Positions 1-10,021 are shown, counted from the stretch's first letter. The stretch: 64,000 bases of DNA from Reichenbachiella agarivorans (GCF_025502585.1 NZ_CP106679.1:4123501-4187500); one strand, 5' to 3'. Program-made: numbers and translations. Notes: generated from the letters alone by a model not told the origin.

Positions 1-928
1 AAGGGGTCAAAGTGACATTGGCACTGAAATCAGCAGTAATTTCTGGCGCCAAACCTACTGTGATGTCACTCACCAAAGTCTCGTCGCGTTCTGGCTCTGT
101 CCTGGTCATTCGAAGTGTCACTTCAAAATTCCCAGCACTCGTAAAAAGAACTCTGGGATTGGCTTCTGTAGAAGTAGCTGGTTGTCCACCTTCAAACTCC
201 CAATAGTAGGTCTCCGCCCCACCTTCAGTAAGGTCGGTAAACTGTACATACTCATACTCTATTGGGGCAACTTTATCTACCTCATATTCAGGCACCAACG
301 CAGGAGCCAATACAACCTCTATGTAATCACTAACCAAAACAGTATCCATATTGGTCGCTTCACCGTTTTGTTTTACGATCAGCTTGACGTCATACATCCC
401 GACATTTTTGTAGTGCACCATAGGCTGTCGATCAGTTGAGGTCGCAGGCTCGCCACCTTCGAACTCCCAAATCCATTCGTCAGCCGTACCAATGGTAGTA
501 TCAGAAAATTGCACATAGCTGTACTCAATCACCGAGTCCTGATCTACAGAAAAACCTGCTGTCAGACCATCTACCACTCTGATGGTGACTTCTTCCAGTT
601 CTGTTTCACCGTTGGTATAAGTCACCCTTAGTGATGCCTTGAACAAACCTGCAGAATCATACTGTACTGTGACTGTTGCATCAGTGGAGGTTTCTGGTTT
701 GCCACCAGCAAACAGCCACTCTCTTTGTGATACCTTGGTGGAAGAATCAGCAAATAAAACCGTTCCTCCTCGCATAATACCTTTTTGTGATGCTCGTATT
801 TCTATGAGACCACTCTCTTCACCTGTACCTTCGTCTTCTTTTTCACAAGACGAAAGGAAGGCAATCAGACCTGCAACCAGGCACCAACAGCCCAGTGAGA
901 TCCATTTCTTTCGAACATTATTCAACAT
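1..928 (-). CDS. PKD-repeat lipoprotein (C-terminus beyond the window)
   Basis: The gene reads leftward from an ATG at 926-928 and is still open at base 1, so only the first 309 codons are visible. The N-terminus is a lipoprotein signal: basic start, hydrophobic stretch, then lipobox LSSC with the acylated Cys at about residue 28, followed by an acidic EKEDE run. At least three tandem PKD/Ig-like domains follow (roughly 40-125, 125-215, 215-305), each with the core W-x-F-x-G-G-x-P-x-T-S-T; a fourth begins at the edge. PKD lipoproteins of Bacteroidota usually display at the cell surface and bind polysaccharide or position other proteins. It is divergent from the hybrid two-component regulator, so it probably belongs to the regulated carbohydrate locus. 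The function beyond surface binding is inferred. Confidence 0.85.
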   Translation of the reverse strand, partial: MLNNVRKKWISLGCWCLVAGLIAFLSSCEKEDEGTGEESGLIEIRASQKGIMRGGTVLFADSSTKVSQREWLFAGGKPETSTDATVTVQYDSAGLFKASLRVTYTNGETELEEVTIRVVDGLTAGFSVDQDSVIEYSYVQFSDTTIGTADEWIWEFEGGEPATSTDRQPMVHYKNVGMYDVKLIVKQNGEATNMDTVLVSDYIEVVLAPALVPEYEVDKVAPIEYEYVQFTDLTEGGAETYYWEFEGGQPATSTEANPRVLFTSAGNFEVTLRMTRTEPERDETLVSDITVGLAPEITADFSANVTLTP

Positions 929-1222
929 ACTAGAAAATAAGTTTAAATAATGATTCACTTTTTTTAACCAAGACCAATTTATATGAGACCCCAAATACCT
1001 AAACATGGTATTTTCGCTTTTTTCGCCCACGCATGCAATTCCCCATCTAATTCCTATCAATATCCCCCCTAAGCACACAAAACAACTCCTCTTCTAAATA
1101 TTTAATATTGCACAAGGTCATATTAAGCAAAATATCCCAACTTTAGGACTATTAAAAGAGTGAGGATGACACCCTCGACGAAGTATGATGACCGTATATT
1201 GAATAAGGCAAGGAGAAAGATT
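929..1222. other. Divergent intergenic region
   Basis: This 294-bp AT-rich stretch lies between the PKD lipoprotein and the hybrid regulator and must hold both promoters. I see no exact TAnnTTTG box. The only clear signal is the purine-rich ribosome-binding site AAGGAGAAAG at 1210-1219, in front of the regulator. Confidence 0.5.
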
Positions 1223-4200
1223 ATGAAGAACATATTTACTATTCAATCCATTTTGATGTGGTTGACTTTTTTGACAGTACTGACCCCATCCTATTCCCAA
1301 TCTCTGTACAACGATTTCATACACTACAGCACACGAAATGGCCTGAGTCAAAATGATGTCCGCTGTATCTATCAGGATCGCTATGGCTACATCTGGATCG
1401 GTACACACGACGGGCTCAACCGATTCGATGGATACGAGTTCAAAACCTTTAGCACTAACATCCATGGGACGAATTCCATCGCCAGCAACCTAGTAAGTGA
1501 CATAGCAGAAGATAGGTTTGGAAACATATGGATTAGTACAGATGACAATGGCCTATCCATGTACAATAGAACAAATGAAAAAATCTTTGGTGTCAATAAT
1601 GAAAACAATGCATACTCACTTACGAGCAATAGAATTGGAAAAGTACTAATCGATCAAAATGGAGCTATCTGGGCGGGGTCTAGTGAGGGCTTGAATAAAA
1701 TTGAATTCAACTACTCAAACATGACAAGCGTCGTTAGCACCTATGTGCATGACAAGTTACAGCCCGAATCCATCTCCAATGATTTTGTAACAGCTCTGCT
1801 TGAGGATAGATTAGGCAATATTTGGATTGGAACAAAAGAAGGACTGAACAGACACGTCTCTAATCAACAAGGACAAGACGTATTTTTCAAGCACCTCAAC
1901 AAACAAGGCATAACCGATATAAAGGAAACAGCTACTGGACTGCTCGTTTGCGCTGGTCAACTTTACTTTATGAGTTTTGAGAGTTTATATAACGGCGAGC
2001 CCGTATTCAAGCGCATATCCGATGACTATATTTCTCGTGTATGCTCAGACAATCAAAACAATATATGGGGACTCATCAGACATGGAATGAAAGTTTACCG
2101 CTTTAATGGGGACACACTTGTCACATCACTACAGCATTTCACCCATCACTGGGCCAACAATAAGTCTATCAGTAGCGACTACACTACCGAAATAATGAAA
2201 GACAATTCTGGTATCATTTGGATTGGGACCAACGGGGCAGGTTTAAATAAATATAACCCCAAAAGGAAAAATTTCAAACATTTCTCAACCAACGAAAACA
2301 TCGGCAGCCTCTCTCACAATAAGATACGAGCCATATATGAAGACAAACACAAAAACCTATGGATAGGAACAGAAGGTGGGGGAATCAACTTCTTAAAATC
2401 TGAAAAATCAAAACAGTATGCGGATGGTTTTCTCAACAACAAAAACCACAATATGAACACCGTTCCTTCTTCGGTATTTTCAATCAGTGAATACGCTACA
2501 TCCTTGAGAGATTATATCCTAATTGGTGGCGGTTTCCCAAAAAACCTCGGCACAATCACTCTGAACAAAAACAATCAACCTACTGCCATCAATCTCTTAC
2601 CTGAGACTGCGCAGTCTGGATTTTATACTTTCACCGATAAAGATCAACAAATCTGGGTGGCCTCATACAATGGAGGCCTCTACAGGTATAAAGTAGACAT
2701 ACTTGGTAGATTACAGGAAGATACCGTATTCAAACACGACCCGGAAATAGCAGGAAGCCTATCTTCTAACATAGTACGGAGCATCAATCAGGATCAAAAG
2801 GGAAACCTGTGGATAGGCACAGACAAGGGACTAAACAAGCTGACTGCCGACCAGACCCAGTCAAAGACTCCAAAATTCATCACTTATAAGTATGATCAAA
2901 ACGACCCCTATTCTCTCAGTTTCAACTACGTACTCCCTATCATGATCACCAAAGACAACCAAATTTGGGTGGGGACATTGGGGGGAGGACTCAACAAAGT
3001 GATACAAGGTGACAAAGTAGACAATGACCAATTTTTATCCTATACAACAGAAGACGGGCTACCAAACAACGTAATCAAGGCACTACTAGAAGGTGACGAT
3101 GGCTCCATCTGGCTATCATCCAACAAAGGCATTACCCAATTCTCGCCAGACAAACTTCAGTTCAAAAACTATAGTATCAATGACGGCTTGCAGGATCTTG
3201 AATTTAGCGAACTGGCGGCCTTCAAAAGGTCGGATGGAGAAATGATTTTTGGAGGAGTTAATGGTTTCAATACCTTTTACCCCGACCAAATCACAAAAGA
3301 TAGCGCACAAGTCACCTTAAGACTCGGCAACCTTCAAATATTGAACAAGGAGGTCGCTGTAGGAGACACCATAAACAGCAGGGTCTTGCTGCAAAAAAAC
3401 ATCAACGATCTGGACAGGCTCTTTCTTAAACACAACGAAAACAGTTTTTCGGTAGACTTTGCAGCGCTACACTATGCTGCCCCAGATCAAAACAGCTATG
3501 CCTATAAACTAGAGGGTTTTGATAAAAATTGGGTCTACACCTCTGCGTCAAACCGTGTCGCCAAATATACGAATCTATCTCCTGGAGACTACACACTAAA
3601 AGTAAAAGCTAGCAACAATGATGGGTTTTGGAGCAACCAACCGATCGAACTAGCGCTCACAATCCAACCCACACTATGGAAAACCCCATGGGCTATCAGT
3701 GCATATGTACTCTTGGTTATCGCAGGACTCTGGTTTTTTAGAAAATTCACCTTGATCAGTATCACCAGTAAAAACGAACTGGTACTAGAGCACATGGAAA
3801 GAGAAAAACATGAAGAAGTGAATCAGATGAAGCTCAAGTTCTTTACCAATATCTCACATGAATTTAGAACACCGCTCACTTTGATCATTGGATTTGTAGA
3901 AAGACTTAAAAACCACTCAGGCAGTCTGAGCGAAGAAGAAAGACAGAAATACTATCAAAATGTAGCCCGAAACTCTAAAGTCCTGCTTAACCTAATCAAC
4001 CAACTCTTAGGATTCAGAAAGCTTGAGCAGGGAAAAATGAAACTGAAGACTTCATACAATGATCTAACCAATTACATCCAGCTTCTTGGAGAAAACTTTT
4101 ATGAACTGGCCAACCAAAAGAACATCTCTTTCAACGTCCGATATGAAAACGCCATAGAGACATGGTTTGATCATGAAATTTTAGAAAGAGTCATCTTCAA

Positions 4201-5404
4201 CCTACTTTCTAATGCATTCAAGTACACTCCTGCAGGAGGAAAAATCGAAGTGCACATAGTGCCCAATGGTGATTATATTGACATCATAGTCGAAGACAAT
4301 GGCGAAGGCATACCTGAATCCATGCACGACCAGGTCTTTGAGCGCTTTGCTCCTAACATGACCAAGCGAAAAACAGGGTCTGGAATAGGCCTATCCTTTG
4401 TCCAAAGTCTAATTCACTTACACCATGGTGAAATATCCTTTGATAGAAAACGTCAAGTTGGAACGTCATTTTGCGTATCTCTACCCAAGGACAAAGATGT
4501 ATATAGCAAAGATGAACTCGTAGATGGAAGTGAGACCAGCTTAGAGATACATAGAGAAACTGATTGGCTAATCCCTACCTCCAATCCTCATCAAGCTTCT
4601 TCGTCCAGTGAGCAAAAAGACAAGACCCTATTGCTAGTAGAAGACAACACGGACATTCTCTATTTTCTACAAGAAAATTTCAAAAACGAGTTCAACATAC
4701 TACTTGCCGAAGAAGGAGAAACTGCCTATGAGCTCTGTATCAACAACAATATAGACCTTGTCATCAGTGACATTATGATGGACGGAATGAATGGCCTAGA
4801 TTTTTGCAAAAAGCTAAAACAAGATGAAAGGATCAATCACATTCCGATCATACTACTCACGGCCAAAGGTGACTCGGAAGATAAAATAAAGGGATATGAA
4901 GTCGGTGCAGATGCTTACATCTCCAAACCCTTTAATCTAAAAGAATTAAATACACGTGTTCACGCCATATTAGACTCCAGACAAGCAGTCATTGGGAAAT
5001 TCAAATCCAACAAGAGTCTTTCTCCATCTGAAGTAGGGATGACCAGCATAGATGAAAAATTTCTTAACCGCGTCATGACATATATAGAGGAAAACCTCTC
5101 ATCCTCAGAATTCACGGTCGAAATGCTAGCCAGAGAGTGTGGACTATCTCAGTTGCACCTTAACAAAAAGCTAAAAGCCCTCGTGGGAGACACTGCCAAT
5201 TCATTTATCCGAAATATCCGAATACAACGGGCTGCGCAGCTACTCAAAAGGAACATGTACTCGATCAGCGAAATCATGTACGAGGTGGGCTTCAATGATG
5301 CAAAATACTTTAGGGATTGCTTCAAGAAAGAGTATCAAATGACACCTAGCGAGTATCAAAAGCAACACAGTGAGGAAGAAAACAATCAAGAAACATCCGA
5401 CTGA
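1223..5404 (+). CDS. Hybrid two-component system regulator (HTCS)
   Basis: This 1393-residue single-protein sensor-regulator controls polysaccharide utilisation genes. A signal peptide (to about residue 25) is followed by repeated Reg_prop propeller blades with the recurring W-I-G-T-x-x-G-L-N motif. A Y_Y_Y domain lies at about 738-804 and a membrane helix at about 822-842. The cytoplasmic part has a HisKA domain with phospho-acceptor H879 (NISHEFRTP), a HATPase domain (about 983-1089), a receiver domain with D1183 (VISDIMMDG), and a C-terminal AraC-type HTH (about 1276-1383). I chose the ATG at 1223 because AAGGAGAAAG sits just upstream and a clean signal peptide starts there; a GTG at 1160 would add 21 unlikely residues. 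HTCS proteins bind an oligosaccharide in the periplasm and activate the neighbouring operon. The probable target here is the GH16 operon at 5473-10021. The ligand is inferred, not visible. Confidence 0.95.
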   Translation: MKNIFTIQSILMWLTFLTVLTPSYSQSLYNDFIHYSTRNGLSQNDVRCIYQDRYGYIWIGTHDGLNRFDGYEFKTFSTNIHGTNSIASNLVSDIAEDRFGNIWISTDDNGLSMYNRTNEKIFGVNNENNAYSLTSNRIGKVLIDQNGAIWAGSSEGLNKIEFNYSNMTSVVSTYVHDKLQPESISNDFVTALLEDRLGNIWIGTKEGLNRHVSNQQGQDVFFKHLNKQGITDIKETATGLLVCAGQLYFMSFESLYNGEPVFKRISDDYISRVCSDNQNNIWGLIRHGMKVYRFNGDTLVTSLQHFTHHWANNKSISSDYTTEIMKDNSGIIWIGTNGAGLNKYNPKRKNFKHFSTNENIGSLSHNKIRAIYEDKHKNLWIGTEGGGINFLKSEKSKQYADGFLNNKNHNMNTVPSSVFSISEYATSLRDYILIGGGFPKNLGTITLNKNNQPTAINLLPETAQSGFYTFTDKDQQIWVASYNGGLYRYKVDILGRLQEDTVFKHDPEIAGSLSSNIVRSINQDQKGNLWIGTDKGLNKLTADQTQSKTPKFITYKYDQNDPYSLSFNYVLPIMITKDNQIWVGTLGGGLNKVIQGDKVDNDQFLSYTTEDGLPNNVIKALLEGDDGSIWLSSNKGITQFSPDKLQFKNYSINDGLQDLEFSELAAFKRSDGEMIFGGVNGFNTFYPDQITKDSAQVTLRLGNLQILNKEVAVGDTINSRVLLQKNINDLDRLFLKHNENSFSVDFAALHYAAPDQNSYAYKLEGFDKNWVYTSASNRVAKYTNLSPGDYTLKVKASNNDGFWSNQPIELALTIQPTLWKTPWAISAYVLLVIAGLWFFRKFTLISITSKNELVLEHMEREKHEEVNQMKLKFFTNISHEFRTPLTLIIGFVERLKNHSGSLSEEERQKYYQNVARNSKVLLNLINQLLGFRKLEQGKMKLKTSYNDLTNYIQLLGENFYELANQKNISFNVRYENAIETWFDHEILERVIFNLLSNAFKYTPAGGKIEVHIVPNGDYIDIIVEDNGEGIPESMHDQVFERFAPNMTKRKTGSGIGLSFVQSLIHLHHGEISFDRKRQVGTSFCVSLPKDKDVYSKDELVDGSETSLEIHRETDWLIPTSNPHQASSSSEQKDKTLLLVEDNTDILYFLQENFKNEFNILLAEEGETAYELCINNNIDLVISDIMMDGMNGLDFCKKLKQDERINHIPIILLTAKGDSEDKIKGYEVGADAYISKPFNLKELNTRVHAILDSRQAVIGKFKSNKSLSPSEVGMTSIDEKFLNRVMTYIEENLSSSEFTVEMLARECGLSQLHLNKKLKALVGDTANSFIRNIRIQRAAQLLKRNMYSISEIMYEVGFNDAKYFRDCFKKEYQMTPSEYQKQHSEEENNQETSD

Positions 5405-5420
5405 TTAAATCCCTACAAAA

Positions 5421-5453
5421 AAACCTCCAAGGTTTCTAAAATCTTGGAGGTTT
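5421..5453. terminator. Bidirectional terminator hairpin
   Basis: A perfect 11-bp inverted repeat (AAACCTCCAAG at 5421-5431, CTTGGAGGTTT at 5443-5453) has an 11-nt loop. A run of seven A at 5417-5423 gives a U-tract for minus-strand transcripts. It sits between the convergent HTCS gene and the GH16 operon. Confidence 0.85.
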
Positions 5454-5472
5454 GAAATCCGCAAAGGGTTTC

Positions 5473-6276
5473 TCATATTTCGTTCAGATCCAGATCAAGC
5501 TTGACCGTAGTGCCATCCTTAAATTTGACATGGTAGAACTCTTCGTCTGGTCGAGTCACCTGATTGACTGGACCAAAATTTTCCAACCCACCTCTATCAT
5601 TTACATACATCATGAGTTCGAGAGGGAGTTTGAAATAATCGTGCAAGAAAGCTTTGGTCTCTACCCATTCACCTTCCTTGCTATACAGGATTTGACCATT
5701 TTGAAACTCAACATAGCTCGTTTTGAAGATAACTGAGTATTGCTGGTTAAAGTCTTCATATCCATTAATGATGTAAGCATTTTCCAACCTACTCTCTATA
5801 TCCGCTTTCACTGCTGCGGTCAATACCAAGTCACCACTCAATGGCCCCACTTCTATTCGCTCAAAATCAACATCCATCAGCAGGTGCTCTCCACTTTTGA
5901 ACACTACCGAATAGTATGGATCATTGCCTGCGGCATATATCATCTGACAATAGGCTAACTCTCCTTTGGAATCCAAAAAAGCTACGATCTGCTCTGGCAA
6001 CCGGTGGGTAATATCAAATTTATCGCTCACCCACTCCCCTTGCTCAGTGTATGCAGTGATATGATACACAGGCTCCCCAAAATTAAAATTGGAGCTGGCA
6101 TAGACCCAATAAACTCCCCAGTCCTGGTAGCTGATATTATGGATTTTGTCTGTCCCCAGTCTAGCGTACAGATCATTTTTGATTTGCGCGACCACTTCAG
6201 GATTTTCTTGCGCTTTCAACTGTAGTTGGAATGCGAATAGCATTCCCAAAATAATTCCTAGTCTACTCATTTTCAT
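5473..6276 (-). CDS. Secreted PepSY-like domain protein
   Basis: This 267-residue protein starts with a signal peptide (cleavage likely after LQLKAQ) and has two similar halves. Each half contains aromatic-rich beta segments of the type Y-x-V-x-F-K-x-G followed by a helical segment ending in a Pro-rich turn (RLPEQIVAFL, KLPLELMMYV). This is the pattern of the 'beta-lactamase-inhibitor-like, PepSY-like' family, common as small periplasmic proteins in Bacteroidota. It is the last gene of the GH16 operon, 43 bp after the T9SS-exported GH16 enzyme. Its role there is unknown; binding a peptide or inhibiting a periplasmic protease is possible for this fold. The family assignment comes from pattern recognition only. 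Confidence 0.65.
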   Translation of the reverse strand: MKMSRLGIILGMLFAFQLQLKAQENPEVVAQIKNDLYARLGTDKIHNISYQDWGVYWVYASSNFNFGEPVYHITAYTEQGEWVSDKFDITHRLPEQIVAFLDSKGELAYCQMIYAAGNDPYYSVVFKSGEHLLMDVDFERIEVGPLSGDLVLTAAVKADIESRLENAYIINGYEDFNQQYSVIFKTSYVEFQNGQILYSKEGEWVETKAFLHDYFKLPLELMMYVNDRGGLENFGPVNQVTRPDEEFYHVKFKDGTTVKLDLDLNEI

Positions 6277-6319
6277 TCGCTTTTATTAATTGCTTAAACC
6301 ACAGGTGCTGTAGTTTAAA

Positions 6320-7771
6320 TCAAGATTTAAATAGTTTGCTAGTCGAGTACCCTGGTGAAGTGAGCAAGTAGATACCGCGAGGCAGTTCTGACAGATCCAA
6401 AGGAGATTGCTGTGATAGTTGTCCCTCTTTCACCACCTTTCCATGCATGGAATGTAATTTTACCTCTATGGAGTCAGAAGTATTGCTTCTGAGCAAGTCT
6501 CCTACGGGGTTAGGATATACCAGTAGAGACTCCTGGTTGACTGCAGCTCCCAGCGTTACATCACCTACCTCGACCTCTTGCTCATCTACCAGACTCTGAT
6601 CTCCATTGTAGAGGCTAAAACGCAGGGTTTTGGCTGCCTTGCTCACCTCAGAAGCACCACTCAGCAGCAAGTTGTATCGATCATGCCCATAGCCATAGTA
6701 CAAAGCCTGATTCGCATCGGACAGCAGAGCTCCATCTGAATCCAGTAGTTCTACTTTCAGACTGCCATTGCTGTTGAGTTTATAATTGAGGCGAACTGAC
6801 AATTCGTCCCCCTCCTCAAAATCATAATTCACTGCCATCAGGGACAAGTCCTCTTCGTAGATAGGGGTCATGTGATTGGTGTTAGTGCCCAGGGTATTCG
6901 CTACCATTTTGTAGGCTCTGATCCAGTCGTAGTAGGTCGTATTCTTCGTATCATCGGCCAATTCCTCGTCTGTCGGTACCCCCACCCAATCGTAGGTTTC
7001 GGTCACCATATTAATATGCATGGGTCGATCAAAAGGACTGGTGGTCACGTCACTCCTAAACTTGATGTTGCGCCCAGGCAGGTCGTCCATATAGAAAGTC
7101 ACCTCTGTGGCATCCTTCCAATGTGCCGCATAGATATGAAAATCTTCCGTCACGTCGGTCTCTACCTTTTCCTCGGATCCCTCGCTATAGGTCTGTTTTT
7201 TTCCATCACAGTCCGTATACCAGTAGTGGGTATTGGAGTGCATTCCTTTATGAAAACTATCTGTCGCACTACTTTCTCTCCCTACACACTCCTGAATATC
7301 CAGCTCCTCGGAGTAGCTGTCGCCACAGCCCTTCGGTCCCTCAGCTCCCCTATTAGACATCCAAAAGGTAGAGGACATCAAGGTTTTGTTAGCCTTCATC
7401 CGGCACTCGTAGTAGCCGTAGTGTGCCTCTGTGGTACGGGATACCACAGCTCCTCCAGCAATGCTGAAAGTAGTATAGGTTTTGTTCCAGGCGTTGTAAA
7501 CCACGGAATCTTCCTCCAATTTTTGATTTTTGATCTGCAACGAACCCTCCGACACGCTGACCATATCGGTATGAAACATGGCAGGTGGTCGCCCTTTCCA
7601 GTTGGGATGATAGTTGTACCATTTGTCCAGATCTAGTTCATCGCCATCAAACTCGTCCGAAAATTGCTCCTGGAGTATCCATCGATAGCCCTTTGGGGGC
7701 TCTGGGGGCTGAGCAACTGCTGCAAAGCCCTGCAGCAGTGTCATTAGTAATATTACTCTTCTCATATCCAT
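6320..7771 (-). CDS. GH16 endo-galactanase-like hydrolase with type IX sorting domain
   Basis: This 483-residue secreted glycoside hydrolase family 16 enzyme has a signal peptide (residues 1-20), a Pro-rich lead-in and a beta-jelly-roll domain (about 28-290). The catalytic motif is ELDIQE, with nucleophile E156 and acid/base E161. The motif W-K-G-R-P-P near residue 60 and the end DWIRAYK are, as I remember them, features of the red-algal galactanase branch (agarase/porphyranase) rather than laminarinases. A beta-sandwich follows, then a type IX secretion C-terminal domain beginning LLVYPNPVGD and ending KLFKS, so the protein should reach the cell surface. It is 9 bp downstream of a paralogous GH16 in the same operon. 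The exact substrate (agar, porphyran or carrageenan) cannot be read from sequence alone. Confidence 0.9.
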   Translation of the reverse strand: MDMRRVILLMTLLQGFAAVAQPPEPPKGYRWILQEQFSDEFDGDELDLDKWYNYHPNWKGRPPAMFHTDMVSVSEGSLQIKNQKLEEDSVVYNAWNKTYTTFSIAGGAVVSRTTEAHYGYYECRMKANKTLMSSTFWMSNRGAEGPKGCGDSYSEELDIQECVGRESSATDSFHKGMHSNTHYWYTDCDGKKQTYSEGSEEKVETDVTEDFHIYAAHWKDATEVTFYMDDLPGRNIKFRSDVTTSPFDRPMHINMVTETYDWVGVPTDEELADDTKNTTYYDWIRAYKMVANTLGTNTNHMTPIYEEDLSLMAVNYDFEEGDELSVRLNYKLNSNGSLKVELLDSDGALLSDANQALYYGYGHDRYNLLLSGASEVSKAAKTLRFSLYNGDQSLVDEQEVEVGDVTLGAAVNQESLLVYPNPVGDLLRSNTSDSIEVKLHSMHGKVVKEGQLSQQSPLDLSELPRGIYLLTSPGYSTSKLFKS

Positions 7772-7780
7772 TTCAAAATT

Positions 7781-8983
7781 TTAGTTTGACAAGTCATAAC
7801 TCACGCGCTTCAGTACCTCTCCAGAGTCCTCAGACACTAGGTCGAGTTCCAGTTGGTAGGTTTTGGTCAGCGCTGGATTAAAGTTCAGTTCCAACTCCAC
7901 TTGCCCACGACCAAAACCTGCGTAGGCAGACCACTCACTACTTTGTACGGTCTTCGTCTCTTTCTTTTCCCGCTCCACGATCTTGCACAGCACCTTGGCG
8001 TTTTCGTTGCTGGAAAAAACGTACTCAAGCGAAAAATTTCGAGATTGAAAAATACCCTTTGGCACCTGCTGGAGGTAAATTTTATTATCATACAAGTCGA
8101 GCTCTACCGACTCAGATGCCATATCCCTCTGATCCACTGGCACCAGTTTGTAAGCTCTGATCCAGTCGTAGTAGGAGGTATTGATGGATTTGTCCTGTAG
8201 CTCATCGACAGAAGGAGCTGGCTGCCAATCATAGGTTTCTGTTACCATATTGACATGCATGGGACGGTCGAAGGGTTGCTGAGAAATATCCTTACTAAAC
8301 CTAACGGACTGAAAAAACTCATCATCTGCATAGAAGTAAACTTCCTCAGCATCACGCCACCATGCTGCATAGGTGTGAAAATCCTCTGTCACCTCAGATG
8401 ATAGCTTCGTCCCAGCTCCTTTGGATATAAAATTTTCTCGTCCACCTTCACACTTTACATAGCGATAGTGCGTATTGGAGTTCATTCCCTCTTCGAATTT
8501 CGGAAAACTGGCATTGCCACCTACACACTCTTGGATATCTAGCTCCTGACTGTAGCTATCTCCAGGACAATCGGTTTCCTCGAAAGGCTCCTTGTCATTA
8601 GAGAGCCAAAAAGTCGTTGACATCCCAATCTTAGAGGCCTTGAACCGACACTCATAGTATCCAAAATGGGCTTCAGACGACTTGGACACAACCGCACCCC
8701 CGTACATGCTGTAATCTCTCACGGGCTTTTTGAACGCACCGTTTTGGATCAGAAGATAGCCATCCGAAACACTCAGCGCGCGTGGTTCGAAGCGTGCTGG
8801 GGGCCTTCCTTGCCAGCCAGGGTAGTAGTCGTACCATTTGTCACTGTCCAACTTATCTCCATCAAATTCATCCGAAAACTCTGGCTGCAACACCCACCTG
8901 TAGCCCAATGGAGGCAAAGGAGGCAGTGCTTGACTTATTTCTACAATTGCCATCAGGCAACACCATACAATTAATTTCTTCAT
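7781..8983 (-). CDS. GH16 endo-galactanase-like hydrolase, no sorting domain
   Basis: This 400-residue paralogue of the downstream GH16 shares the lead-in PPLPPLGYRW, the W-Q-G-R-P-P motif and the catalytic ELDIQE (nucleophile E147, acid/base E152). It has a signal peptide of about 19 residues and no lipobox. After the catalytic domain (to about residue 285) comes a beta-rich domain of about 110 residues, but no YPNP-type sorting tail, so it is expected in the periplasm or released by another route. The pair suggests a division of labour: one enzyme at the surface, one working on imported oligosaccharides. Gaps of 9 bp on both sides show operon membership. The division of labour is inference. 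Confidence 0.9.
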   Translation of the reverse strand: MKKLIVWCCLMAIVEISQALPPLPPLGYRWVLQPEFSDEFDGDKLDSDKWYDYYPGWQGRPPARFEPRALSVSDGYLLIQNGAFKKPVRDYSMYGGAVVSKSSEAHFGYYECRFKASKIGMSTTFWLSNDKEPFEETDCPGDSYSQELDIQECVGGNASFPKFEEGMNSNTHYRYVKCEGGRENFISKGAGTKLSSEVTEDFHTYAAWWRDAEEVYFYADDEFFQSVRFSKDISQQPFDRPMHVNMVTETYDWQPAPSVDELQDKSINTSYYDWIRAYKLVPVDQRDMASESVELDLYDNKIYLQQVPKGIFQSRNFSLEYVFSSNENAKVLCKIVEREKKETKTVQSSEWSAYAGFGRGQVELELNFNPALTKTYQLELDLVSEDSGEVLKRVSYDLSN

Positions 8984-8992
8984 AATGTATAT

Positions 8993-10021
8993 CTATTTCA
9001 CTTTAAAGAGTAGTATCTGATCTATCGGGTGGTATTGAGACCTGCCGCACACTTCAATCGTGTAAATCCCTGCTTCCTCAAACTCAGCATATAGCTGCAT
9101 ACCGTTCACACCGTGATGCTCACCATAGCAGTCCCAAGACCAAGACTGAAGATCCTGAACCCACATCTTGGCAAAATCTCCAGTAAGGTCTGTTTGCAAA
9201 CCCCTTTGAGTACCCAAGAAAGCATCGGCATTCACTCGCAACCAGCTGTCATTCCTTTCGTCGAAGCGCTCAGCTTCCTTGCCATTTCTGGATTTCCATT
9301 TGACTTGGTACAAACCAGGGTTGGTCACCTGAACGGTATATCGCAGGGTATTTTGGTTGGCAGCAATACCATAGCTGTTGTCTCCTACAAACTCCAAATG
9401 CCCCTCACCAGCAGCCTGCTCATCAAATGACTGAACGACCCTCCAATCTCCTCGCAGTTCGGTCTCTTCGGCCTCTATCAACAGTACCCCTCCCCGCTCT
9501 ACGAACAACTTTGGCTCTTGATCAGATAGACTTAGGTTAAGCTTCAACCATCTGGCACGACTCCACTCCTTGCCATCCGCAGAATGGGTCACTCCCCTGA
9601 CGGAAATCTCATCCCCCTTTTCCAACTTCAGGGATTTTAAAATAGCATTGTATGAATCACCTACTTCCCAAGACTTTTTGTTGAGCGGTAGTCGAATCTC
9701 ACCACCTATTGCTTGACCATTGACAAAAAGAAAAAAACTGCTACTTCCGTCATTTTCTCCTACACCGTGGAAAACAATGTCATAGTAGCCATCCACACCA
9801 TCAAACACATGGGTGGCTGTGGCACTGACTGATGTACTATTTTTTTCATCTGGACGGATAGCCAGTAAACCCTGACCTGTGTATTGATCCACGTAAAAAC
9901 CCTCGCTTTGAAAATCCACCGACTGCCATACAATTGGATTCACACTCTGAGCAAAGCTCACAGGAAAATTCAAAAACAATGCAAAGCAAGCAGCCAATAT
10001 CCTGATTATTTTAATGTTCAT
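8993..10021 (-). CDS. Secreted carbohydrate-binding (CBM-like) protein
   Basis: This 342-residue protein is the first gene of the GH16 operon. A signal peptide ends at about residue 25 (FPVSFAQ). It contains two beta-sandwich modules. The N-terminal one (about 30-165) has the pattern of a lectin or CBM fold (YYDIVFHGVGENDGSSSFFL). The C-terminal one (about 175-342) starts GGVLLIEAEE, includes YQVKWKSRNG and ends YHPIDQILLFKVK, which resembles the CBM6/CBM35-like layout where the Ile-Asp pair closes the domain. No catalytic motif is visible. Substrate capture for the GH16 enzymes is likely. I prefer the ATG at 10019-10021; a TTG at 10028-10030 is possible but gives a poorer signal peptide. Confidence 0.7.
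   Translation of the reverse strand: MNIKIIRILAACFALFLNFPVSFAQSVNPIVWQSVDFQSEGFYVDQYTGQGLLAIRPDEKNSTSVSATATHVFDGVDGYYDIVFHGVGENDGSSSFFLFVNGQAIGGEIRLPLNKKSWEVGDSYNAILKSLKLEKGDEISVRGVTHSADGKEWSRARWLKLNLSLSDQEPKLFVERGGVLLIEAEETELRGDWRVVQSFDEQAAGEGHLEFVGDNSYGIAANQNTLRYTVQVTNPGLYQVKWKSRNGKEAERFDERNDSWLRVNADAFLGTQRGLQTDLTGDFAKMWVQDLQSWSWDCYGEHHGVNGMQLYAEFEEAGIYTIEVCGRSQYHPIDQILLFKVK

Noticed and set aside
6872-7636. A 254-codon plus-strand open frame opposite the GH16 gene
   Set aside because: The minus-strand frame has signal peptide, GH16 motifs and a sorting domain; the plus-strand frame has none and is a shadow.
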